A stretch of 9,282 nt of DNA from Spirochaetales bacterium (GTDB taxonomy: Bacteria; Spirochaetota; Spirochaetia; DSM-16054; Sediminispirochaetaceae). The notes beneath the pieces were generated by a model, which saw only the letters and a program-made list of their open reading frames with translations, was not told where the DNA came from and ran no database searches. The position numbers and the translations under genes are program-made. Of the stretch, positions 1-6,138 are shown piece after piece. The stretch is from NCBI GenBank assembly GCA_021767325.1, contig JAASTM010000053.1, positions 1 through 9,282 on the forward strand, given 5' to 3'. The first letter of the stretch is position 1. The number at the start of each line of letters is the position of its first letter.

Positions 1-222
1 ATCCACCTGAATCGGAAGGTCGGACTCGGCAAATGCATCTTTCAGTTTCTCGAGCGTACTGAAATCGAGTTTTCCCGGTCCCCGCAAGGCAATATCCAAA
101 TCGGAAAACCTCTGCGCCCGGCCGTGTATCCGCGACCCGAACACCCGCACCTCACACTCCGGAACAAATCGCCTGAGAATGGCTTTCACCTCCTCCAGCT
201 GGTCCCGACCCAAATCAATCAT
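1..222 (-). CDS. mntA: MntA-type minimal nucleotidyltransferase antitoxin (3' part outside window)
   Basis: The first 74 codons of a small nucleotidyltransferase; the gene continues beyond the left edge. The fold's signature is complete: G29-S30, ten residues, then D41-L-D43 (the GSX10DXD motif, seen as FGSR...FSDLDIA). The last visible residue, D74 in LPIQVD, sits where the third catalytic carboxylate belongs. In the HepT/MntA (type VII) systems the MNT protein neutralises the HEPN toxin by transferring AMP to a tyrosine beside the toxin's active site. The start is the ATG at 222-220. It lies inside the end of the upstream hepT gene (8-bp overlap, ATGATTGA), so translation is probably coupled. 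A GAGG-like stretch is not obvious just upstream, which fits coupling. The family call is firm; the antitoxin role is inferred from the paired gene. Confidence 0.9.
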   Translation of the reverse strand, partial: MIDLGRDQLEEVKAILRRFVPECEVRVFGSRIHGRAQRFSDLDIALRGPGKLDFSTLEKLKDAFAESDLPIQVD

Positions 223-634
223 TCAGTTCCTCTAAGCTTCGCAGCAGAGATTCCGCATCTGCAACAAACTCCCGCGCGGTTTCAAACACAGATAGAGCAC
301 TATTCTCATCGTACGTGTGGGAGGTCATATTCCGCGCCTCGGCATATTCAAACCAGGGGGCCGGATCCTGAATCAAGCCTTTCCGCGCTGCAATCCGAAA
401 CAGCTCTTTGCGGGTACGGGGGTGCTCGGCATCTTCAGGCGACATATTGCTCTTAATCCAGCGCTGCAACATCTTCCAGCCCTGCTCATACGCAACTTCG
501 AAATTTTGAATAACCCCGGCGCGCAGAGTATCCTGCATATCCCCATCCTCCGATCCCCAATTCTTATCGCAGACTTCAATCGACGTGCGTAGAGCTGCGA
601 TAGATTTGGCCAAACTTTGTAGGTTCAACGCCAT
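215..634 (-). CDS. hepT: HepT-like HEPN toxin (HI0074 nucleotidyltransferase substrate-binding family)
   Basis: A 139-aa, all-helical acidic protein of the HI0074/HEPN family, once called nucleotidyltransferase substrate-binding protein. The motif R101-NMTS-H106-T-Y108 is an exact RX4HXY, the RNase active site of HEPN toxins. The Tyr is the residue that MntA-type partners AMPylate in characterised HepT/MntA pairs. Other family marks are the FEVAYEQGWKMLQRW segment (45-59) and the FRIAARKGLI turn (79-88). The ATG at 634 is preceded by a strong AGGAGG (641-646 on the minus strand) at 6-nt spacing and a TATAAT box. Its 3' end overlaps mntA by 8 bp, toxin gene first, as is usual for HEPN-MNT pairs. 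Expected activity is RNA cleavage held in check by MntA; no residue suggests inactivation. Confidence 0.9.
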   Translation of the reverse strand: MALNLQSLAKSIAALRTSIEVCDKNWGSEDGDMQDTLRAGVIQNFEVAYEQGWKMLQRWIKSNMSPEDAEHPRTRKELFRIAARKGLIQDPAPWFEYAEARNMTSHTYDENSALSVFETAREFVADAESLLRSLEELND

Positions 635-653
635 AGCGATCCTCCTCGCTTTT

Positions 654-682
654 ATTATATGTGAATTGCTGTTTCATTTACA
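654..682 (-). promoter_or_regulatory. Putative hepT-mntA promoter
   Basis: On the minus strand a perfect TATAAT lies at 659-654. A weak -35 candidate, TGTAAA (682-677, 3 of 6 matches), sits 17 bp upstream. Transcription would begin near 647, leaving a short leader that carries the AGGAGG site directly before the hepT ATG. The -35 match is poor, so the promoter could need an activator, or hepT may also be reached by read-through from rsmE. Confidence 0.5.
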
Positions 683-685
683 GCA
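667..685. repeat. Inverted repeat over the hepT promoter -35 region
   Basis: A perfect 6-bp inverted repeat, TGCTGT (667-672) and ACAGCA (680-685), separated by 7 bases. It has no following T-run on the minus strand, so it is not a good intrinsic terminator for rsmE. Because it spans the presumed -35 of hepT it could be an operator for autoregulation; this is inference from position only. Confidence 0.35.
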
Positions 686-762
686 CCGCGCCGTGTAAAA
701 GCCCCGCCCGGCCGAGTTCAGACACTGGCCGCCGCCGGCCGCCCATAGCCCGGGCGCAGCCC

Positions 763-1503
763 CTAAACAAAACCCATGCGCGCCAGGGCCAGAGCCGCCC
801 CGGCGCTGCAGGCCGTCTCCGTGCGCAGCACCCGGCTGCCCAAGCCCACCGCCTCGAAGCCGGCCTGCCGGAACAGCCCCCGCTCGCGCTCACTCCAGCC
901 GCGCTCCGAGCCTACCGCCAGCACCGCTGCCCGCGGGCCGGTCAGCTCAACTTGCGCAAGCGGCCGGCCGCCGCCCACATTGTCCAACACCAGCCGGACC
1001 GGCGCTTCTCCGTGGGCTGTAGTCCCCGGAGAGGTCTCGACCAACTCCAGCGCCTCCCGCAGCCCGCCGCACAGCTCCACCTCCGGCAGCACGGTTCCCC
1101 CGGCGGTCTGCAGCCCGTTGATCAGATACTCGCGGTACTCGCCGGTTTTCCACAGGTTGGCCGCGAGGTAGCTGCGCTCGCCGGTATCGGTCACGGCAAA
1201 GATCAGCCGTTCAACCCCCAGGCTGGCCGCCTCGCGCAGAATGCGCTTCACCGAGATCGGCCGCACGAAGCCCACCAGCAGGGTCAGCGGATACAACCCC
1301 ACCGCCGGCCCACTCTCTCGCCAGCTTACCCGGTAGCCGTCGGGCTCGATTGCCTCAACACGAACCTCACCGCGCGGGCCATTTACCAGGCCGGCCTTCA
1401 GACAGTCGCCGGCCCCCGCCTTCAGCACCTTTTTTAGGTGCCGCCCCCGCCGGTCGCTTAGCGGAATGAATTGCGGTACTTCTTCGAACAGAATAATATT
1501 CAT
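763..1503 (-). CDS. rsmE: 16S rRNA m3U1498 methyltransferase RsmE
   Basis: A 246-aa SPOUT-class methyltransferase that uses SAM to methylate N3 of U1498 in 16S rRNA, late in small-subunit assembly. The N-terminal PUA-like domain opens with MNIILFE and the LSDRRGRHLKKVL segment. The C-terminal trefoil-knot domain carries LAVGSERGWSERE (G198-W203 core) and LGSRVLRTETA (221-231), the SAM-binding loops. The GSERGW form replaces the more usual GPEGGF but keeps the Glu and Gly. The ATG at 1503 is chosen because RsmE proteins normally begin MNI-LFE; a TTG at 1515 would add four residues. This ATG overlaps the vapC stop as ATGA, so rsmE is probably translated by coupling from the toxin gene. It has no separate promoter that I can see. 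Clearly GC-richer than both neighbouring TA modules. Confidence 0.95.
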   Translation of the reverse strand: MNIILFEEVPQFIPLSDRRGRHLKKVLKAGAGDCLKAGLVNGPRGEVRVEAIEPDGYRVSWRESGPAVGLYPLTLLVGFVRPISVKRILREAASLGVERLIFAVTDTGERSYLAANLWKTGEYREYLINGLQTAGGTVLPEVELCGGLREALELVETSPGTTAHGEAPVRLVLDNVGGGRPLAQVELTGPRAAVLAVGSERGWSERERGLFRQAGFEAVGLGSRVLRTETACSAGAALALARMGFV

Positions 1504-1901
1504 ACCGCCACCCAATCCTCTACCCGCAAATCCTCGATCACCGCAAACTCCTTGATCTTGTGAGTGACGAGTATTCCGTCATGGGCACTCGCAATCGCGG
1601 CAATGCATAGATCATTCGGGCCGACCGGAGTTCCGTTCACCTCACATCGAAATCGCATGTCGGCATATCTATAACAGGCTTCGCCATCGAAGGGTACCAG
1701 TCGAAAGGGCTTCAAGAACATCTCCACCTTTTCGATATTCTCGCTTCTCTCTCTACTTTTATATGCACCGAATAGCAGTTCCGCCTGCACTACCGCCGGC
1801 ACTGCAATATCCTTCGGAGGCGTCGCTAACAGCCGCCGCTTTACACTTTCGTACCTTCCGTTTAGAAAGTAAATGCACGTGTTGGTATCGAGGAAGAACA
1901 T
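1500..1901 (-). CDS. vapC: VapC-family PIN-domain ribonuclease toxin
   Basis: A 133-aa PIN-domain protein of the VapC/FitB group, metal-dependent endoribonucleases that usually cut tRNA or the rRNA sarcin-ricin loop. Visible acidic residues are D5 (FFLDTNT), E41 (VQAELLFG) and D97 (VGPNDLCIAA). The C-terminus has the family pattern LVTHKIKEF...LRVEDW, where K115 occupies a position that is more often Asn or Asp. The ATG at 1901 overlaps the vapB stop by one base (TGATG) and has a GGGAG at 8-nt spacing; a GTG one codon upstream is possible. The stop overlaps the rsmE start by four bases. The target RNA cannot be told from sequence. Confidence 0.93.
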   Translation of the reverse strand: MFFLDTNTCIYFLNGRYESVKRRLLATPPKDIAVPAVVQAELLFGAYKSRERSENIEKVEMFLKPFRLVPFDGEACYRYADMRFRCEVNGTPVGPNDLCIAAIASAHDGILVTHKIKEFAVIEDLRVEDWVAV

Positions 1902-2131
1902 CACATCGACTCCCGAAATGTGTCGAGTGCAGCCTCTATCTCTTTCGGTTCCACAAAACTCTCATCTTGTATAGAGCCGAATAGTTCCTCATAGCCGGCC
2001 GGAAATTCCGGTTCCACCTGCGCTCGAATGCGACGAGCCACCCATTTAGAAATCGACGTATGTTCACGCTCGGCGGCAGCTTTCAGTTTTTCGAGGGTTT
2101 CCTCATCAATATATAATGATATCTGCGGCAT
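1901..2131 (-). CDS. vapB: Ribbon-helix-helix antitoxin (VapB-like)
   Basis: A 76-aa protein paired with the downstream PIN toxin. Residues 3-8 (QISLYI) form the expected DNA-contacting strand. DEETLEKLKAAAERE (9-23) and TSISKWVARRIRAQV (25-39) form the two helices of an RHH domain. The acidic tail, ending EAALDTFRESM, is the likely toxin-binding segment that blocks the PIN active site. I chose the ATG at 2131 because the RHH strand begins right after it and AGAGGTGA lies about 7 nt upstream; an in-frame upstream extension to 2215 would read through the promoter and operator. As with other RHH antitoxins, it should dimerise and repress its own operon by binding the palindrome at 2175-2200. 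The name vapB is by pairing; RHH partners of FitB-type toxins are also called FitA. Confidence 0.9.
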   Translation of the reverse strand: MPQISLYIDEETLEKLKAAAEREHTSISKWVARRIRAQVEPEFPAGYEELFGSIQDESFVEPKEIEAALDTFRESM

Positions 2132-2149
2132 CCTCTCACCTCTTTCTAC

Positions 2150-2178
2150 ATGATAGCTCTGGGCAGCTGGCATGTCAA
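2150..2178 (-). promoter_or_regulatory. vapBC(-rsmE) promoter
   Basis: On the minus strand a perfect -35, TTGACA (2178-2173), is followed after exactly 17 bp by TATCAT (2155-2150, 5 of 6 matches to the -10 consensus). Transcription would start near 2143, about 12 nt before the vapB ATG. The -35 box overlaps the left edge of the palindrome at 2175-2200, the right layout for repression by the VapB-VapC complex. Confidence 0.8.
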
Positions 2179-2200
2179 GTATACTTGCAAGTATACTTGA
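2175..2200. promoter_or_regulatory. 26-bp perfect palindrome: probable VapB/VapBC operator
   Basis: Two tandem copies of the 12-mer CAAGTATACTTG (2176-2187 and 2188-2199), each itself a perfect palindrome, flanked by T and A so that all 26 bp are perfectly symmetric. Two adjacent short palindromes one helical turn apart suit two RHH dimers binding cooperatively. The site covers part of the vapB -35 box. Binding by VapB is inferred. Confidence 0.8.
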
Positions 2201-2254
2201 AACTACGCACGCCAACCACCCGGTATAGCCGTACCTTACACACTGGCGGCAATC

Positions 2255-2283
2255 TTGTAATCTTCTTGTAAGAAAACTGTAAT
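2255..2283 (+). promoter_or_regulatory. Putative promoter and phased repeats of the Gld-type ABC operon
   Basis: TTGTAA (2255-2260, 4 of 6 matches to -35) and TGTAAT (2278-2283, 5 of 6 matches to -10) are separated by 17 bp. This makes a plausible sigma-70-type promoter about 45 bp before the ATPase start. The same stretch contains TGTAA at 2256, 2267 and 2278, exactly 11 bp apart, which resembles the direct-repeat layout of an OmpR/PhoB-type response-regulator site. The two readings may both hold, or the repeats may just be promoter boxes. Confidence 0.45.
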
Positions 2284-2326
2284 GTTTTTCTGATAAAAAA
2301 AATTATTTCACTTGGAAGAGGTGTCT

Positions 2327-3298
2327 ATGGTTGAATTTCACTCTATAGGTAAGGATTATGCCGACCTCACTGCGCTAAACGATGTTTCTTTTTCCATTCC
2401 TAAAGGAGGCATCATCGGACTGTTGGGCCCGAACGGGGCCGGAAAAACCACCGCTCTGCGGATTATGACCGGTTTTATGCAACCGACCCGCGGCACGGTG
2501 TCGATAACCGGGCGCCCGTTTTCACCCGATTCTGTGCAGCTGAAACGACTTATCGGCTATCTGCCCGAATCGGCCCCGGTATATGGCGAGATGCTGGCCT
2601 GGGACTACCTGAGCTACGAGGCCAAGCTGCACGGCTTAGACCCGCAACAGCGGGTGCCGGAGGTGATTGCCGAGGTGGGGCTGCAGTCGCACGCCCACAA
2701 GCCCATCCGCGAGCTCTCCAAAGGGTACCGGCAGAGAGTCGGCCTGGCCCACACCCTACTGCACGATCCTGAGCTGTTGGTGCTGGACGAACCGACCAAC
2801 GGCCTCGATCCGAACCAGATACTCGAAGTACGCAATCTCATCCGGCGGATCGCGGAAACTAAAACGGTTATCCTCTCGACTCACATAATGCAGGAGGTGG
2901 AGGCGCTCTGTAAGCGGGTCATAGTTATCCACAAAGGCTCTATCCGCTACGACGGATCGATTGCCTCATTCTCGCCCGCATCCCGCCGGGTACATCTGCT
3001 TACCGACGGTGTTGACCTCGACACACTGCGGGAGGCGCTGCAAAAGCTGCCAGGCTTTCGAACAGTCGAGCAGAACACCGCCCCAGCCGACCCGCAGGCA
3101 CACACGGAGGCCGCCGCGCTGCTGCATACTACCGTTCTGACCGATCCCGAGTACGATATCCGCCCGGATATCTTCCACGCCGCCTCATCGCTGAAGAATC
3201 TTACTATTTACGAAATGTATCAAGAAAAAACTTCCATGGAAGACATATTCCACGAACTCACCGGCGACGGAAGCGCTGCGGAAGGAGGCCCTCAATGA
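2327..3298 (+). CDS. ABC transporter ATP-binding protein, GldA-like
   Basis: A 323-aa cytoplasmic ATPase that powers the permease encoded next. Walker A is GPNGAGKT (34-41), the Q-loop region is IGYLPE (76-81) with Glu as in GldA-type proteins, the signature is LSKGYRQR (130-137), Walker B is LLVLDEPTNGLDP (150-162), and the switch histidine is H186 in LSTH. All catalytic residues are present. The last ~110 residues form a C-terminal extension typical of this subfamily. I chose the ATG at 2327, with AAGAGGTG 3-9 nt upstream, over an in-frame TTG at 2312. The stop overlaps the permease start as ATGA. In Bacteroidetes GldA belongs to a complex needed for gliding, but relatives occur in many non-gliders, so a motility role should not be assumed. 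Confidence 0.93.
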   Translation: MVEFHSIGKDYADLTALNDVSFSIPKGGIIGLLGPNGAGKTTALRIMTGFMQPTRGTVSITGRPFSPDSVQLKRLIGYLPESAPVYGEMLAWDYLSYEAKLHGLDPQQRVPEVIAEVGLQSHAHKPIRELSKGYRQRVGLAHTLLHDPELLVLDEPTNGLDPNQILEVRNLIRRIAETKTVILSTHIMQEVEALCKRVIVIHKGSIRYDGSIASFSPASRRVHLLTDGVDLDTLREALQKLPGFRTVEQNTAPADPQAHTEAAALLHTTVLTDPEYDIRPDIFHAASSLKNLTIYEMYQEKTSMEDIFHELTGDGSAAEGGPQ

Positions 3299-4023
3299 AA
3301 ACCACCGCCACTCAACGCCTGACCGCCGGCAAAGCGCTGCTGCAGCGCGAGCTGGCCCACTACTTTCAGACCCCGACGGCCTATATCGTCGGAGCGCTGT
3401 TTCTGGCCGTATCGGCCGGGCTGTTCTTCTCAGCCTATTTCATTTTCGAGAGAGTAGAAATGCGCCGGTTTTTCTCTATGCTGCCGCTGTTGCTGGCCGT
3501 CATTATCCCGGCTCTGTCTATGCGCCTGATAGCCGAAGAGCGGCGCCGCGGCACTTGGGAGATTCTCAGCACCCTTCCGATCGGAAACCTGGAAATCATC
3601 CTATCGAAATTTCTGGCCGCCTGGATAACCGGTCTCTTCCTGCTGCTGCCAACCGTGCTGTTCGCCTTCAGCGTAAGTGCCACCGGAGCATTGGATTTTG
3701 GTCCGGTAGTCGGCGGATATATCGGAGCGGTGCTGCTAGTCGCCGTCTATTCGGCCATCGGTGTGTTCGCCTCCAGCCTTACCAGTAACGAGATCGTTGC
3801 ACTGATAACCGCACTGGTTCTCTCGCTGAGCCTCGCCCTGCTGGATGCCTTCCTTATTCTCATTCCCACCGGGCTGCTTCCGTTCTTCGAGTTTCTCAGC
3901 GTAGGGCAGCATTTCAAAGGTTTTGCCAAAGGGCTGCTCGATTCCCGCTCAATAGTGTATTTCATCAGTTTGAGCAGCGGCTTTCTCATGCTGGCTCTCT
4001 ACCGGCTCAACCGACAACGATAA
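3295..4023 (+). CDS. ABC transporter permease, GldF-like (ABC-2 type)
   Basis: A 242-aa integral membrane protein with six predicted helices at about 29-51, 59-79, 105-126, 138-161, 167-190 and 219-237. Between helices 2 and 3 it has AEERRRGTWEILSTLPI (80-96), the cytoplasmic coupling segment typical of ABC-2 permeases that meet the ATPase. A short basic amphipathic N-terminus precedes helix 1. The ATG overlaps the ATPase stop by four bases and has AAGGAGG at 6-nt spacing, so the two are likely made in equal amounts. As a single six-helix subunit it probably works as a homodimer with two ATPase copies. Substrate unknown. Confidence 0.92.
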   Translation: MKTTATQRLTAGKALLQRELAHYFQTPTAYIVGALFLAVSAGLFFSAYFIFERVEMRRFFSMLPLLLAVIIPALSMRLIAEERRRGTWEILSTLPIGNLEIILSKFLAAWITGLFLLLPTVLFAFSVSATGALDFGPVVGGYIGAVLLVAVYSAIGVFASSLTSNEIVALITALVLSLSLALLDAFLILIPTGLLPFFEFLSVGQHFKGFAKGLLDSRSIVYFISLSSGFLMLALYRLNRQR

Positions 4024-4041
4024 CCACGGGGGTTTGAAAAT

Positions 4042-6138
4042 ATGAATAGGAACAAACTATTTCTGCCGATAAATCTATTTCTGGGACTGCTCATCCTGGT
4101 AATGATCAACCTCATCTCTACCAACGGGTATGTACGCCTGGACCTGACCCATAACAACGCCTACAGCCTTTCGGCGGTAAGCAAAGAGACGCTGGCGCTG
4201 ACCGAAGATCCCCTACGGGTAAAGGTGTTTTATAACGCGGAACTGCCTGCTCCGTATAACGGGGTTCGCCAGTACCTGCTCGACCTTCTGCGCGAGTACA
4301 GCGGCACCGGCGGCCGCAACTTTAGTTACGAGGTCATCGATCCGACCAGCCCGCAGGGAAAAAACGAGGCCCGCAAATACGGGCTGCAGCAGGTCACAAT
4401 TCAGGAGGTTCGCTCCGATGAGTTTCAGTCGAAGGCCGTGTACATGGGTGCGGTGGTTCTGTATGGCAACGTAGTCGAGCGGATCGACCGGCTCACTTCG
4501 ACCAACAGTATGGAGTACCGTCTGACCACCGCCATGCGGTCGGCGATAACCCAGGCCGACGCCCTTTCCGGTACCAGCGCCCCGGTTACTATGCGAGTTA
4601 TCGCCTCACCGAGCCTGCAGCAACTGAACATCCGCGGCTTCGATAAGCTGCAGGAAACCATGCGGGATATTCACCGGAAAATAAATGCCGACAACTACGA
4701 CCGTATCGAGTTCGAGTATCTGCGCCCCGAAAACGACGCCGCAATCGACTCGTTGAGCCGGAAGTTCGGCATAGAACCGGTCAGCTGGAAGAGCGCCGGC
4801 GGCCAGCGCCAAGAGGGTCTTCTGGATATCGTACTCTCGTACCAGGATAAACTCCAGCGGATTCCGTTACGAATCTATTCCGGCCTGCTGGGCGCTTACT
4901 CCCTCGAGGATCCGCAGAACATCGAAGAGTCGGTACGCAAGGCCCTGCAGGCCTTGGTAGCCGCCAGCCCCCGCATCGCCTACGCCACCGGCAACGGTGA
5001 AAAATCGTTGCAGGACAGCCGCCAGGGCGCCGCACCGCTGGCCACCCTGGCCGAGAAACGGTTTAAGCTGGTCCCGATTAACCCAGCCGAAGAGCCGATT
5101 CCCAGCGATATCGACACCCTTATTATCAACGGCCCGACCGGCGAGTATTCCGAAGCGGCTCTGTATCGGATCGACCAGTTCGTAATGAACGGCGGGTCGC
5201 TGTTCGTGCTGATGGATCGCAACCTACAAAGCCAACCGTCGCGACAGGCGATGCTGGCCGGCAAGCGCCCGCAGTGGAACAAGAGCGACACCGGCCTGGA
5301 ACCCTTTCTTAAACACTGGGGCGCCGAGCTCACCGCCAAAATCGTATTGGATGAGCAGAGCTATGTCGCCCGGCAGAGCGACGGGCCTCAGAAGCTGTTT
5401 CAGGCGCCGGTAATCAGCGGCGAGGGTCTGAACCGCAAGTCGGTCATCACGGCCGGCTTGCAGGATGTGATCCTATTCAACGCAACCCAGATTAAGCCGG
5501 TAGATAAAGCCGAGGCTCACTACATCCCGCTGCTGCAAAGCTCCTCCGACAGCTGGACCGTAGACAATCCGGCCGCGATCAGCCCCTATATTCAGGGTGC
5601 ACCTCCCTCAGCCGACACCCAGCCCCGCGACATGGCGGTACTGCTGCAGGGCAGCTTTACCAGTAACTACGACGCTCCGCCGAACATCCGGCTGCCCTCC
5701 AAAGAGGCATCTAAAAACGGTACCTCACCCACCAGTACCGCCCAGCAGACCGGCCCAGCCGACTCGACGGCCGACCTCAGTATCCGGCGGTTTAGAAACA
5801 GCTCGGCCACTGAAAGCCGGATCATTGTGCTGAGCACCTCGGCTGTTACCACGGCGCAGCTGCTCAATCCGCAGCAGCGAACCCCTAACAGCACATTCTT
5901 GATGAACAGCATCGATTACCTCAACGGCAGTCCCGGCTTTGCCGAACTGCGCAGTAAAGGGCTCGGGGTTCCCCGCATTGATCTGCCCTCGCCGTTCTTC
6001 AGGCTGTTCGTACGCTGGGGAAATGTAATTCTGGTTCCCCTGCTGGTTCTGCTGATTGGAGGAGCCGTATGGCTGCGCCGCCGCGCCCATGCCCGCCGAA
6101 TACTCGCCACCTTTACACACAACAGGGAGGTTCAATGA
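4042..6138 (+). CDS. GldG-like auxiliary protein of ABC transporter
   Basis: A 698-aa protein with one N-terminal membrane helix (about 5-26) and one C-terminal helix (about 660-678) followed by a basic tail RRRAHARR. The ~630 residues between them should face the periplasm. The order matches the GldG/ABC-auxiliary family: a domain with LSAVSKETLALTEDPLRVKVFYNAELP near the N-terminus, then a region like the GldG GTase-type fold (about 310-420, with ATGNGEKSL and DIDTLIINGPTGEYSE), and a stretch NGGSLFVLMDRNL. A low-complexity Ser/Thr/Ala-rich stretch lies at about 553-578. Initiation is 18 bp after the permease stop behind a weak GGGGG site (4028-4032), the poorest ribosome site in the operon. 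Its stop overlaps the next gene. Function is inferred only from family: a structural or substrate-handling partner of the permease. Confidence 0.88.
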   Translation: MNRNKLFLPINLFLGLLILVMINLISTNGYVRLDLTHNNAYSLSAVSKETLALTEDPLRVKVFYNAELPAPYNGVRQYLLDLLREYSGTGGRNFSYEVIDPTSPQGKNEARKYGLQQVTIQEVRSDEFQSKAVYMGAVVLYGNVVERIDRLTSTNSMEYRLTTAMRSAITQADALSGTSAPVTMRVIASPSLQQLNIRGFDKLQETMRDIHRKINADNYDRIEFEYLRPENDAAIDSLSRKFGIEPVSWKSAGGQRQEGLLDIVLSYQDKLQRIPLRIYSGLLGAYSLEDPQNIEESVRKALQALVAASPRIAYATGNGEKSLQDSRQGAAPLATLAEKRFKLVPINPAEEPIPSDIDTLIINGPTGEYSEAALYRIDQFVMNGGSLFVLMDRNLQSQPSRQAMLAGKRPQWNKSDTGLEPFLKHWGAELTAKIVLDEQSYVARQSDGPQKLFQAPVISGEGLNRKSVITAGLQDVILFNATQIKPVDKAEAHYIPLLQSSSDSWTVDNPAAISPYIQGAPPSADTQPRDMAVLLQGSFTSNYDAPPNIRLPSKEASKNGTSPTSTAQQTGPADSTADLSIRRFRNSSATESRIIVLSTSAVTTAQLLNPQQRTPNSTFLMNSIDYLNGSPGFAELRSKGLGVPRIDLPSPFFRLFVRWGNVILVPLLVLLIGGAVWLRRRAHARRILATFTHNREVQ

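Noticed and set aside
686..762. Possible rsmE terminator: GC-rich GGCCG/CGGCC hairpin at 727-740 and a later GGGGCTTTT on the minus strand
   Set aside because: The stem is only 5 bp and the T-run does not follow it directly, so it does not make a convincing intrinsic terminator.
661..1437. A 258-aa open frame on the plus strand opposite rsmE
   Set aside because: Its Pro/Arg/Ala/Gln-rich low-complexity translation has no recognisable family, and the opposite strand encodes a well-conserved RsmE.
1504..1515. TTG start for rsmE four codons upstream
   Set aside because: RsmE proteins typically begin MNI-LFE, which matches the ATG at 1503 that overlaps the vapC stop as ATGA.
2132..2215. Upstream in-frame extension of vapB (28 extra residues)
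   Set aside because: The extension would run through the promoter and operator, while the ATG at 2131 has a good ribosome site and begins right at the RHH strand.
2222..2235. Short inverted repeat GGTA-N6-TACC in the intergenic region
   Set aside because: A 4-bp stem is expected by chance and it is not placed on a promoter box.
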